This document shows positions 44,566 through 53,548 of a stretch of 64,000 nt of DNA, one piece after another (the first letter of the stretch is position 1; the number at the start of each line of letters is the position of its first letter). The position numbers and the translations under genes were made by a program. The stretch lies in assembly GCF_000235445.1 (NCBI RefSeq), contig NZ_JH378833.1:66435-130434 (forward strand), given 5' to 3'. The notes under the pieces were generated by a model, which did no database searches, was not told the DNA's origin, and saw only the letters and a list, made by a program, of their open reading frames with translations. The DNA is from Johnsonella ignava ATCC 51276. Its GTDB lineage: Bacteria > Bacillota > Clostridia > Lachnospirales > Lachnospiraceae.

Positions 44566-45279
44566 TTACCACTGAGGACCTGCCCATTCAAATTCTTTCC
44601 ACTCGGCAATTATAGGTTCTGTCCAAAATCTTCCTGTAACACCTGTCTCTTTGTCTACATGGAGAAGATAGTCATTTCCCGGAGGGCTTACTTCAAACTT
44701 AATATCATATACTCCAAGCCCCTCTTCAAACTTAATATTTGCACCATAGTGAGGACCGTCTGAAGCGTTCATAGGCATAAATGCAACTTCCTGAACCTTA
44801 TCGGAACCTTTTTTCTGTATATAAGCCTTTACATGAAGCCACGGAACAAATGCTCCAAGACCGTATCCAAGCTTAGAGCCTTCTTCAGAAGCCGTAATAT
44901 CAGCCTCTATATGACAATCTGCATCCTCTTTAGGTATGCTGTTTCCGGCAGGTTCCATATCAACCGGCTGGAAATAAACGCCTGCAATTACAAGCGGACC
45001 TTCCTCTATCGGATCGCCTATATCAAATTCCTGAAATCCTCCTCCAACTTCAGGTGCTTTTGCTTCTTTTGATTCATCATCCTTTTTTGAATCGTCTTTT
45101 TTTGACTCATCAGCCTTCTTTGAATCATCTTTTTTTGACTCATCAGCCTTTGAAGCATTCGATTCTTTCTGGCTGCTTTGTGCCTGAGTTGTCGTATTGC
45201 CTGAATCTGTACTGCATGCAGTCATTGAAGCAGCTACAACTGCAACTACGGCAGCACTTAATAAAAACTTCTTGATCAT
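44566..45279 (-). CDS. Tp34/P19-family iron-binding lipoprotein
   Basis: A 237-residue lipoprotein (signal MIKKFLLSAAVVAVVAASM, lipobox MTAC). Residues 25-70 are a charged linker of repeated DESKKDDSKKADESKK units. The rest is a beta sandwich of the Tp34/P19 family, with VPWLHVKAYIQ and DGPHYGANIKF carrying likely metal-binding His and Met. P19 binds iron and copper and feeds an FTR1 permease. GGGAGG lies nine bases before the ATG at 45279; an in-frame ATG 15 codons earlier would overlap FTR1 and lacks a site. Confidence 0.93.
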   Translation of the reverse strand: MIKKFLLSAAVVAVVAASMTACSTDSGNTTTQAQSSQKESNASKADESKKDDSKKADESKKDDSKKDDESKEAKAPEVGGGFQEFDIGDPIEEGPLVIAGVYFQPVDMEPAGNSIPKEDADCHIEADITASEEGSKLGYGLGAFVPWLHVKAYIQKKGSDKVQEVAFMPMNASDGPHYGANIKFEEGLGVYDIKFEVSPPGNDYLLHVDKETGVTGRFWTEPIIAEWKEFEWAGPQW

Positions 45280-45298
45280 AATATTGATCCTCCCTTTG

Positions 45299-46681
45299 TT
45301 ATTTTTGCCCTTGCTCTTTTTCAAGCTTGGCTCTTATTTTTTTGTTATTATTTGAATGCAGTACCAATGATACTATCATCAATACAAGCATAATAACCTG
45401 CGGTACAAGGGTTTCAACCCTTGGATAGATTCCGAGAAGCTCGACCGAAAATCCATTCATCCAACCAACCGGCGTTCTTCCCAAAACATCAGCCTCCTGA
45501 AGCTCATACACACCCTTTCCGGCAAATGAAATACACAGTATAAACATAAGTATACTTGTTACCATAAAGAAAGGCTTAAGCGGAAGCCTCATACTGAATT
45601 TCACTATAACTATATATACAATAGCAAGACATATGGCTGCTATTATTATTCCAAGCCACATATGGAACATACTTGTTCCCAAATCGTTTGCAATCATCGC
45701 CTGGAAGAAAAGTATAAGCTCCGCACCCTCTCTGAAAACTGCCAGAAATGAGGCAAATGCCAAGGCATACATATTTCCCCTGCCTATTGATTTTTCAACC
45801 TGACTTTTAATGTATCTGCTCCATACCTCAGCCTCAGACTTTGAAAGCATCCAGTTACTTACATAAAAAAGCACTCCGACTGCAACAAACATCGCTATAC
45901 CTTCAAATATCTCCTGCGTCATACCCGATTCCGCAGCACCTATTGCACTTGAAACCATATTAAATATAACTGCAAGAAATATACTGAAACCTATACCTAA
46001 AACAGCCCCCAGATAAACTCCTTTAAGGTATTTCTTATTATCCGTCTTTACAAGATAGGCTATAATTGCGGCAATAACAAGTATCGCCTCAAGCCCCTCC
46101 CTCATAGTAAGTCCGAATGCCGTTAAAAAGCTGCTTGCTGCCGAAGCTGCACTGCTTTTTCCGACCGGCACCGCTTTATCATGCTGCGCAGAAGTATCCC
46201 CTTCACCCGAGTCCTCTTTCTGAGCCTCGCTCTCTTCTGAAGATGTGTCTGAATCTCCCACTCCGTCAAGCTTTGCGGCATCCTCTTTAAGCATGGCTGT
46301 AAGACTGTCTATAATTTCCTTGACTTCTTCAACGCTCTTGCCCTCTTTAACCGCTTTTTTAGCGAGATAAAACTTGTTTTCAACATCTGAACCTCTTTGG
46401 GCTGAGATATAGCTCATTACGGTTTTTTCAAAGCCGAGTTTTTCATAATATTGAAAATAAGCCTTATTTATCGCCTTTTTAGTAGCCTCTTTAGTAGCAT
46501 CATCTGTGCCCTGCTTATAGATTTCAACACTCTCGTTAAGAATCTCAGTCATCTCATCGGCAACTGTTTCCCAGTTTTCATACTTCTTTGTATCCGCATA
46601 TGACTGCATACATACGCCCGCAGTTATAGCAAGTGCTATAAGAAACAGGCATAAACGTTTTAAAAATATGATTTTTTTCAC
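45299..46681 (-). CDS. FTR1-family iron permease
   Basis: A 460-residue iron permease. A signal peptide and an external helical domain of about 130 residues precede seven membrane helices. The two REXXE iron motifs are REGLE (near residue 195) and REGAE (near 316), with the family context FGLTMREGLEAILVIAA and LAVFREGAELILFF. It starts at GTG, overlapping the stop of the upstream ATPase by four bases, with GGGAGG upstream. The P19-like lipoprotein follows after 19 bases. Imports iron across the membrane with its lipoprotein partner. Confidence 0.94.
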   Translation of the reverse strand: MKKIIFLKRLCLFLIALAITAGVCMQSYADTKKYENWETVADEMTEILNESVEIYKQGTDDATKEATKKAINKAYFQYYEKLGFEKTVMSYISAQRGSDVENKFYLAKKAVKEGKSVEEVKEIIDSLTAMLKEDAAKLDGVGDSDTSSEESEAQKEDSGEGDTSAQHDKAVPVGKSSAASAASSFLTAFGLTMREGLEAILVIAAIIAYLVKTDNKKYLKGVYLGAVLGIGFSIFLAVIFNMVSSAIGAAESGMTQEIFEGIAMFVAVGVLFYVSNWMLSKSEAEVWSRYIKSQVEKSIGRGNMYALAFASFLAVFREGAELILFFQAMIANDLGTSMFHMWLGIIIAAICLAIVYIVIVKFSMRLPLKPFFMVTSILMFILCISFAGKGVYELQEADVLGRTPVGWMNGFSVELLGIYPRVETLVPQVIMLVLMIVSLVLHSNNNKKIRAKLEKEQGQK

Positions 46682-47349
46682 TTTACAAGCCTCCCATCAT
46701 CCATGTTGTAGATACAGTCTGAATGCACAAGTATATCATTCTCATGTGTTACTATCAGCAGTGCTGTACCTGATGAATTAATATCTTTCAAAACCGACAT
46801 TATACCATCTGTTGTTGTTTTGTCAAGATCAGATGTAGGTTCATCGGCTATAAGTATCTTTGGAGAATTCATAATCGCCCTTGCAAGAAGAACTCTTTTC
46901 AGCTCCCCACCCGATAAAGATTTCGGAAACTCATCTTTTAAATTAAGTATTCCCATCTTATCAAGGAGTGCCGATGCTCTGCCTACACCCTCTTTTGAAT
47001 TATTATACAGACTCATAGGCAGCATTACATTTTCAAGCACCGTAAGGTTCGGCATTGTTCCGAGAGATTGCGGCACATAGCCTATATAGGAATTGCGGTA
47101 ATTACTCTTTTGTTTATCATCAAATTCCTTAAGGTCTTTTCCTCCTATATACACACTGCCTGATGACGGCTCAAGAAGTCCTGCTAAAAGATTTAAAAAG
47201 GTGGTTTTACCGCTTCCTGAGCGTCCGGTTATATAAACAAACTCTCCCTCATCTATGGCAAAGTCTATTTCATTTACCGCTCTGAAGCTCCTGCCTCCTC
47301 TTACAAAATCCTTCGACAGCTTTTGGGTCTCAATAATATGACCCCCCAT
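46678..47349 (-). CDS. ABC ATPase, first of two in the iron locus
   Basis: A 223-residue ATPase with Walker A GRSGSGKTT, signature LSGGELKRVLLARAI, Walker B LIADEPTSDLD, of the same LolD/MacB class as the one at 39752. The two ATPases are not close duplicates. It begins directly after the stop of the DUF4418 gene, with GGAGG upstream, and overlaps FTR1 by four bases. It may partner the same FtsX permeases. Confidence 0.9.
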   Translation of the reverse strand: MGGHIIETQKLSKDFVRGGRSFRAVNEIDFAIDEGEFVYITGRSGSGKTTFLNLLAGLLEPSSGSVYIGGKDLKEFDDKQKSNYRNSYIGYVPQSLGTMPNLTVLENVMLPMSLYNNSKEGVGRASALLDKMGILNLKDEFPKSLSGGELKRVLLARAIMNSPKILIADEPTSDLDKTTTDGIMSVLKDINSSGTALLIVTHENDILVHSDCIYNMDDGRLVK

Positions 47350-47817
47350 TTATCTGCTTTCCTCCGTATTCCCTGATGAAACCGATTTTTCCTGTTTCAA
47401 ACCGCCTGCATTTACAAATACACAGATAAGGCTTACGATTATATACAGCCCGGCTACAAGAAAAATAGCAGGCTTTGTATGTAAATTACAGTGCATGCTC
47501 GGCATCTTGCAGGTTCCTATAATATTAACCGGCATAAGGAATGCAAGCACTCCCAGTGCAATATTTGAAAGTGCAATACCTGTTGCAGCGGCTGATTTTC
47601 TAAACAATATAAATACCGCTCCATATACTGCTATTACCGCTCCTATAGCTTTTACCGACTCGCCCATCCAATGACACTTCATAAATCCCCCGTCCTGCAT
47701 AGGCATACACACAGGTGCTATTTTACCCGGAATAAGGAATAATATTACACCTAATACCAGAAATACAATACCAAAAATTAAGTTTATAGGCTTTTTATTT
47801 TCGCCTGTACTACTCAT
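47350..47817 (-). CDS. DUF4418 membrane protein
   Basis: A 155-residue protein with four membrane helices of the DUF4418 family. Two outward loops hold paired Cys, Met and His: CMPMQDGGFMKCHW after helix 1 and GTCKMPSMHC before helix 4. Such a loop pattern suits metal binding. ATG 47817 has AAGGAGG 14 bases upstream; an ATG 12 codons earlier lacks a site. First gene of the iron operon, just downstream of a promoter and dyad. Confidence 0.85.
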   Translation of the reverse strand: MSSTGENKKPINLIFGIVFLVLGVILFLIPGKIAPVCMPMQDGGFMKCHWMGESVKAIGAVIAVYGAVFILFRKSAAATGIALSNIALGVLAFLMPVNIIGTCKMPSMHCNLHTKPAIFLVAGLYIIVSLICVFVNAGGLKQEKSVSSGNTEESR

Positions 47818-47858
47818 AAAATAACAAGTCCCCTCCTTTTTATAGTTTGTCATACATT

Positions 47859-47874
47859 GTTAGGATTTTCTAAC
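47859..47874. promoter_or_regulatory. operator-like dyad at the iron operon start
   Basis: GTTAG-N6-CTAAC (- strand GGTTAGAAAATCCTAAC) sits just downstream of the -10 box. It resembles the half-sites of DtxR/IdeR-type iron regulators (consensus TTAGGTTAGSCTAACCTAA), with longer central spacing. Suggests iron repression. Confidence 0.45.
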
Positions 47875-47888
47875 CTTTTGACATAGGG

Positions 47889-47917
47889 ATTATAGCATAT
47901 TGATATAATTAAGGCAA
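47889..47917 (-). promoter_or_regulatory. sigma-A promoter of the iron operon
   Basis: On the - strand TTGCCT (47912-47917), 17 bases, TATAAT (47889-47894) preceded by TGC (extended -10). A perfect -10. It drives the DUF4418-ATPase-FTR1-P19 genes and perhaps the whole locus to metY. Confidence 0.75.
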
Positions 47918-48048
47918 TAAGGTATCTTTAAAAATACATTTCCGCTTTAGAAAGTAAAATGTGTTGTTTTATAAAGTAAAAATGTACGGGTAATTTCCGG
48001 CTTGGAACGTAAAAACCTAAAAATAACTTAGCATTTAAAAAACAATGA

Positions 48049-48501
48049 TTATAAGCCCTTATATAATTTTTCAAAAAATTTCCGTGCTTCTTCAAGCTCC
48101 GATGCATCAGGATGCCCCTTTGCCAAACCGCCTATAAGCTTAAAAGGTCCAAAGGTATCATATCCCTTGCAGCTGTAACCGCCCTTTATATTCGGATTTT
48201 TACCTTCTAAAGCCTCCTCTGCGGACTTAGGCAGCTTAAATTTACTGCCTGCCCCTTTTGTACATACGAAAAATATGTCCTTGTTCTCAGGAAGCTTTTC
48301 GGCTATATAATCAAGTACAGAGGCATGAAACTTTGAATAATATATGCCTGAAGCAAAACCTATAAGATCATAAGAGGATAAATCCCTGTCAGCATCCTTT
48401 GCCGCATCAATTAAATCCACTTCGTAGCCCTTTACCATAGCATCAATTACCTTCTTTGTATTGCCGTGATGCACTGATGCATAAACTATCGCTGTTTTCA
48501 T
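48049..48501 (-). CDS. flavodoxin-family protein
   Basis: A 150-residue FMN-binding electron carrier of the flavodoxin fold. IVYASVHHGNTKKVIDAMVK is the FMN phosphate loop, IGFASGIYYSKFHASVLDYI and FVCTKGAGSK are later cofactor loops. It is similar to Clostridial flavodoxins of the IsiB/EtfA-associated type. AAAGGA lies before the ATG. It is separate from the iron operon and from FprA, but could donate electrons to either system. Confidence 0.88.
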   Translation of the reverse strand: MKTAIVYASVHHGNTKKVIDAMVKGYEVDLIDAAKDADRDLSSYDLIGFASGIYYSKFHASVLDYIAEKLPENKDIFFVCTKGAGSKFKLPKSAEEALEGKNPNIKGGYSCKGYDTFGPFKLIGGLAKGHPDASELEEARKFFEKLYKGL

Positions 48502-48554
48502 AGATATTAGTCCTTTCTTAAAAAATATTTATTATAAAATAAAAAATATTAAAT

Positions 48555-48598
48555 TTTAGGGAAACAATGATTTAATCATAGTTTCCCTAAAGTTTTGT
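48555..48598. terminator. terminator built from a palindromic repeat
   Basis: TTTAGGGAAAC (48555-48565) pairs perfectly with GTTTCCCTAAA (48581-48591), with inner ATGATT/AATCAT. On the - strand it lies 20 bases after the stop of the PstS-like gene and is followed by AT-rich TTTAATATTTTTT. It belongs to the same palindrome family as 8821-8852 and 9785-9823. Confidence 0.7.
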
Positions 48599-48611
48599 TT
48601 TATTCCTGTAA

Positions 48612-49706
48612 CTATTTAAGAAGCTCTTTAATTTCTTCTTCTTTTTGTTTATCCTTACTGTCTTCAACACCTACATATCCAAGGTGGTTTACAAGTGCCT
48701 GTCCGTCATCGCCTGTAAGCCATTCAAAAATTTTGTATTCGTATGAATCTTTTTTTGAATCGGCTCTTATTGCAACATAAAACTCATTAGTATAAGGATA
48801 CTCCCCTTTCCTTATACTTTCATCATCAGGCATTGTTTTATCTATTGAAAGAAATTTAACTGAGGGATCATTTTTCATATTTTTAGCATAATAGTAAACT
48901 GAATATCCAATAGCATCGGCAGAATTGTCGTAGGCGGCAACCGCTTCAATAAGGTCTCCCATTTCCGTGGCAACAAGTTCAGGATACGGGTCTGTAAGTT
49001 TTTTATCTTTCATGACAAGCTTTTCCATAAGATTTTGGCTGCCCGAGTTTCTGGGTCTCTGGAAAGCCTTTATCTTATTATCATTTCCGCCAAGTTCTTT
49101 CCAGTTTTCGATTTCACCGCTGTATATTTTGACGATATTTTCACCGCTTATATCATTCACCGGATTGGACTTATTAGCCAGAAAAACAAGAGCATCTTTT
49201 CCTACAGGTTTTATTAAAATAGGCGGTATCTCTATCTCCTCACTGGAACTGTCACTCTTTCTTTCATATTTCACACTCTTTGTGCCTTCAGTCTCTTTTA
49301 TAGCATCCATAAGATCCTGCGGAGGTGCATAAGCAAGTATTATATCGGCTTCTTTATCAAAAAGCTTATAATATGAACCCGTTGTCTTATTGTGAATGAT
49401 TTTGCCTATGGCACTGTCCTCACTTTCACCTGTTGCAAGTCTGTATATTGCATAGGAAAGAGGTAAAGTTGCAGTTGAACCGTCTATTTTAGGATACTTG
49501 TCGGCAGGTATTTCAGGGTAACTAAAGCTTACTGAGCTGTCTTTTTTTACATCTTCCGAAGTCTCCTCCTGTTTTGTTTCCTCTTTTTTGGTTTCCTCCT
49601 GTTTTGTTTCCTCTTTTTTGCTGCTTGCCTTAGTACTGCCTGTATTCTGACAGGCAGCCAGTAAAAATGCTGAAAATAAAAGTACGGGTAAATTCAATTT
49701 TTTCAT
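48612..49706 (-). CDS. PstS-like phosphate-type binding lipoprotein
   Basis: A 364-residue lipoprotein (signal ending LLAAC). Residues 28-58 are a charged linker with a ten-residue repeat KKEETKQEET encoded by a 30-bp tandem repeat at about 49564-49620. The remainder matches the phosphate-binding PBP_like fold: ISGENIVKIYSGEIENWKEL, FQRPRNSGSQNLMEKLVM, IGYSVYYYA. The RPRNSGSQ loop is the oxyanion-binding signature. No pstCAB genes are adjacent, so it is an orphan. A terminator follows. Confidence 0.88.
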   Translation of the reverse strand: MKKLNLPVLLFSAFLLAACQNTGSTKASSKKEETKQEETKKEETKQEETSEDVKKDSSVSFSYPEIPADKYPKIDGSTATLPLSYAIYRLATGESEDSAIGKIIHNKTTGSYYKLFDKEADIILAYAPPQDLMDAIKETEGTKSVKYERKSDSSSEEIEIPPILIKPVGKDALVFLANKSNPVNDISGENIVKIYSGEIENWKELGGNDNKIKAFQRPRNSGSQNLMEKLVMKDKKLTDPYPELVATEMGDLIEAVAAYDNSADAIGYSVYYYAKNMKNDPSVKFLSIDKTMPDDESIRKGEYPYTNEFYVAIRADSKKDSYEYKIFEWLTGDDGQALVNHLGYVGVEDSKDKQKEEEIKELLK

Positions 49707-49815
49707 AACTAATCTCCATTCCTCCGCCTCCTACAGGCGGCAATATTGTAAAAAGGCATTTTTAGATTGTTTTTATACATAATACTAAACTTAAGCCATT
49801 TATTAAACATAAACG

Positions 49816-51684
49816 CTAATCGTATAAATCTGCCTGAGTCTCCTCATCATCACTATATTCACGCCTTAAAAGCTCATGTTTAAAATTATAACATTCTATG
49901 CAGTTTCCATGCATACATATATAAAAGTCGTCCCCGTAATATATAACATACTTTTCATCTAAATCTTTTTCATCAAGCCTTATAAGCTCACCTTCAGGAG
50001 TTAAAATTGCCTCAAATATATTTTTTGTAATAAATTCATTATCATTACTTAAGGTCTCATCGGATTTTTCTTCTGTATTTTTAAATTCTTTATATATGCT
50101 TATAGAACGATATCCTTCCTCTTTTTGAGGATCAATGAACACATCCATTGACACAGCCCCGGAATCACTATCGTTTATATTATCACCTGCAGCAATACAC
50201 TTCCCGTTATAAAAAAGCATGCTTATTGTTGAGTTTCCCTCATATACATCCTCCATATCCTTTTTATAAAATGATACTATACGGCAGTTTTTTCCAAGAG
50301 TATTGTTATCTACTCTTCTATTCTCAAGATCTTCAGGCTTTAAATACCCGTTATGCTCTAGTTCAATATCTTCCCCAAGTATTATATCATGCAGCACCAG
50401 AATATTTTTATCAGTATCTTTTATATATGCCGTAAAAAATATACCTTCTTCAAGTAACTGTGCTTCCTCCTGTGTAAGCTTTCTTTTTAATACTCCATCC
50501 TCAAATACATTATAAAAATCGTCTTGAGACTTCATAACAGCATAGGCTTTCCCGTTAAGCTCCAAATTTGCTAACGTGCTTTCAGAAACGCTTTTACTGA
50601 TTACCCTATTTGATTTTAAGTCATATAACACAGCACAGGCTTGGTTTTTTTTATAGTACTGAATAAGACATATATCCTTTTGATAATACATAGTGCACTC
50701 AACTATGTCGTCGGGAGTTGTACCTATTAGACTACCTATATCCAAAAGCTTATTTCCGGCAGTATCATAGATTGCACTGCTAACATTTAAATTCGATGAA
50801 TTGATATTCTTTACTACAGCATATCTCTTATACTTTTCATCTATTTTATAATCGCCTATAACGGTAGTATATATTTCACAGCCCTTATCCGGAAAAATAG
50901 TATTTATCAATGCCCCTTCAAGATTATATATATTAATCTGGGTATTGACAGCACTGTAACCGCTGCCCTCCTTTACATTTACCCATATATAATCCCCGAA
51001 ACGATTTGCATCTCCATACGGCAGGTATGAAATAATATCTCCCTGTTCATCTAATATAAAGTTATCCTTTCCATCGCCTTCAGGTATCACGTCTTTATAC
51101 TTATCCTTGATTTTTTTATTTACTATTTGATCATCATACCAATATACACTGCTATTGGTATCAACAAATGTAATTCCGTCCCCAAGAGAACTTAGATTGT
51201 ACATTTTATCAGCCTTATATAACCATTTTTCCTTATCTAATGAATATATACCCGGGCAAAGACTCTCAGAATCCTCTGCATATATGTTTTTCTTTGATAT
51301 CATAACAGGTCCGTCTATTTCTACATCAGGAATATACTTTTTATCTTTAAAATCTTTTCCAAGTATAAGCGTTCCTTGTTTGCCATAAAATAATTTTGCC
51401 GGCACTGCAATATAAGCACCCTCCGTTTTATCTAAAACATTATTATTTGTATTATCATCTTTGGTATTATCTTTAGTATCATTATATTTATCCTTATCCC
51501 GTGTCCCGACTGTTTTTTCTGAACTCACCGAATTGCCGTCATTGTCGGCAGTGGCAATGCCTGAACCTACATTATCCCCGGTACATGCCGACATAATACA
51601 TACAGTACTTAAAATAAATATAAAAATCCATATAAATCGAGATACCCTGAGACAAAAATTATAACTTTTACACTTAATACCCAT
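49816..51684 (-). CDS. large lipoprotein of unknown function, propeller-like
   Basis: A 622-residue lipoprotein; signal with hydrophobic core WIFIFILSTVCIMSAC, then a Thr/Asn/Asp/Lys linker rich in DTK/DN to about residue 85. The rest alternates short strands with aspartate-rich turns (for example DKEKWLYKADKMYNL, SLGDGITFVDTNSS), as in a beta-propeller or WG-type repeat protein. No enzyme motif is seen. GGGGGG precedes the ATG. Stands alone. Confidence 0.72.
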   Translation of the reverse strand: MGIKCKSYNFCLRVSRFIWIFIFILSTVCIMSACTGDNVGSGIATADNDGNSVSSEKTVGTRDKDKYNDTKDNTKDDNTNNNVLDKTEGAYIAVPAKLFYGKQGTLILGKDFKDKKYIPDVEIDGPVMISKKNIYAEDSESLCPGIYSLDKEKWLYKADKMYNLSSLGDGITFVDTNSSVYWYDDQIVNKKIKDKYKDVIPEGDGKDNFILDEQGDIISYLPYGDANRFGDYIWVNVKEGSGYSAVNTQINIYNLEGALINTIFPDKGCEIYTTVIGDYKIDEKYKRYAVVKNINSSNLNVSSAIYDTAGNKLLDIGSLIGTTPDDIVECTMYYQKDICLIQYYKKNQACAVLYDLKSNRVISKSVSESTLANLELNGKAYAVMKSQDDFYNVFEDGVLKRKLTQEEAQLLEEGIFFTAYIKDTDKNILVLHDIILGEDIELEHNGYLKPEDLENRRVDNNTLGKNCRIVSFYKKDMEDVYEGNSTISMLFYNGKCIAAGDNINDSDSGAVSMDVFIDPQKEEGYRSISIYKEFKNTEEKSDETLSNDNEFITKNIFEAILTPEGELIRLDEKDLDEKYVIYYGDDFYICMHGNCIECYNFKHELLRREYSDDEETQADLYD

Positions 51685-51780
51685 AAATTCCCCCCCCTGT
51701 AAAATTAAAATTTACTTTTGACTGTATTCTATTCGGTTAAAACCGGCGGACTAATACAGCGATATTTCAAATAATATGCA

Positions 51781-52968
51781 TTATGCAAGAAGACCTTCAA
51801 CAAAAGCGGGAATCTGCTCAAGATCCTTTTCCTTAGGATTCCACAGCGGACGTATGTTTTCACTGATTACATCAAAGCCTGAATCTGCCAGCTTCTGCTG
51901 AAGTACCTTTACAGATTCTCCGCTCCAGCCGTAGCATCCGAAAGCGGCAGCCTTTTTATCCTTGAACTTAAGCTGCTTGAGAAATTCAAGCCAGCCAGCC
52001 ACACTTGAAAGTATACTGTTTGCAACCGTAGGAGAACCTACTGCTATTGCTTTTGACTTGAATACTTCAAGCATTATTTCATTCTTATCCGCCTTTGATA
52101 TATTAAACACCTTTACCACTGTATCCGGACTCTGTTTATGTATCTCCTCCGCTATCTTATGAGCCGCCTTTGCAGTTCCCTCCCACATAGTATCATAGGC
52201 TATGGTTACTTGATCCTCTTTATATTCCTTAGCCCATTCTGCATATTTTTCAACTATCTGCATAGGATTATCACGCCATATAGCTCCATGTGAGGGTGCT
52301 ATCATATCAAACTGAAGATTAAGTTTAGAAATCTCCTCAAGCTTTTTTGTAAGTATTGCGGCAAACGGATTTAAGATATTTGCAAAATACTTCATTGCCT
52401 CTTTATTTAAAAGGCACTGATTCGCCTTGTCATTAAAAAGCTCCTCAACTGCATAATGCTGACCGAAAGCATCATTTGAAAAAAGTATATTGTCCCCTGT
52501 CATATAGGTCGCCATGGAGTCGGGCCAATGCAGCATTCTCATTTCAACAAATATAAGTTTTTTTCCGTTTCCTATATCAATTGAATCTCCTGTTTTTACA
52601 ACACGAAGATCCCACCCCCTCTCGCCGTACTGTCCTTCAATACTCTTTACGCCATTGGCGGTACAGTAGATCGGCACCTTCGGTATCTCATCCATAATAG
52701 CGGTCAGTGAGCCTGAATGGTCGCATTCTCCATGATTTGCTATTATGAAATCAATTTTATTTAAATCAATCTCTTTCCTGAGATTTTCAACAAAATCAAA
52801 ACGGTGAGGTGTCCATACAGTGTCTATCAGGACAGTTTTCTCTTCCTCAACCAGGTATGCATTCTGACTTGAGCCGTTCATTATAGAATAGTCATCACCA
52901 TGAAAGCTTTCAAGCTCCCAGTCGATATAGCCTACCCAGCTTACATTATTTTTAACATGTTTTCTCAA
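51781..52968 (-). CDS. fprA: A-type flavodiiron protein
   Basis: A 395-residue cytoplasmic enzyme reducing oxygen and/or nitric oxide. The N-terminal MBL-like domain has the diiron ligands HGECDHS (HxExDH), the His of MLHWPDS, the Asp of SNDAFGQH and the His of APSHGAIWR. The C-terminal 140 residues are a flavodoxin domain starting VTIAYDTMWEGTAKAA. No rubredoxin or flavin-reductase tail. TTG at 52968 has GGAGG eight bases upstream and gives the family's usual length; ATGs at 52983 and 53049 in the same frame would add 5 to 27 residues. Confidence 0.93.
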   Translation of the reverse strand: MRKHVKNNVSWVGYIDWELESFHGDDYSIMNGSSQNAYLVEEEKTVLIDTVWTPHRFDFVENLRKEIDLNKIDFIIANHGECDHSGSLTAIMDEIPKVPIYCTANGVKSIEGQYGERGWDLRVVKTGDSIDIGNGKKLIFVEMRMLHWPDSMATYMTGDNILFSNDAFGQHYAVEELFNDKANQCLLNKEAMKYFANILNPFAAILTKKLEEISKLNLQFDMIAPSHGAIWRDNPMQIVEKYAEWAKEYKEDQVTIAYDTMWEGTAKAAHKIAEEIHKQSPDTVVKVFNISKADKNEIMLEVFKSKAIAVGSPTVANSILSSVAGWLEFLKQLKFKDKKAAAFGCYGWSGESVKVLQQKLADSGFDVISENIRPLWNPKEKDLEQIPAFVEGLLA

Positions 52969-53356
52969 TATTTTTCCCTCCATTTCATATAAGTCCGATG
53001 TAGCATGCCCGATATACATTTTAGTATGAAAGCATAAAACTACAATCATGTAAATTATAACATTTTAACAGTAAATCTTCAATAAAAGTACTTAATAAAT
53101 ACAAATTAATATAAAAGTTTTAGTACATGCTCATTTCTTACTATTTATAATATCTTTACATATTTTGTCTGTACACAGTTTTTCCTTAAATCATGATAGA
53201 AGCAGTACAAAATACCTGCAACTTTCTCATGTGAAATACTTTGTCAATGTTTTATTAATGTATAACAACAAATTCCGAATATATAGAAATAAAACTATTT
53301 ATGCACTATGCTAAATATTCCTTAAAATATTGTATTTTAAATTTCCTTTTAGAATA

Positions 53357-53385
53357 TTGAAATAAGTATTTGTATACACTATAAT
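53357..53385 (+). promoter_or_regulatory. sigma-A promoter for the large membrane protein gene
   Basis: TTGAAA (53357-53362), 17 bases, TATAAT (53380-53385). Near-perfect consensus, with an untranslated leader of about 155 bases. Confidence 0.75.
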
Positions 53386-53393
53386 GTATGCTA

Positions 53394-53411
53394 TACAGTA
53401 TTTGTACTGTA
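53394..53411. promoter_or_regulatory. operator-like dyad at the transcription start
   Basis: TACAGTA-N4-TACTGTA, a perfect seven-base inverted repeat centred about ten bases after the expected start site. Resembles sites of BlaI/CopY-like or other dimeric repressors. The regulator is unknown. Confidence 0.45.
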
Positions 53412-53548
53412 AAAAATGCTTAGGTGTATAAATTAATACTATATATCGTAATAATTGGTTTATATATCGAACAACTTTTTTCATGTTTTTTTAATATTTA
53501 TTAACAGTTTGTAATTATTTAAGTTTGTGTTTTTAGTGAGGTATTTTT

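Larger units (their letters stand above)
53050..53548. other. non-coding stretch between divergent genes
   Basis: AT-rich region without a gene, holding the upstream region of fprA on the - strand and a consensus promoter with a dyad on the + strand at 53357-53411. Confidence 0.5.
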
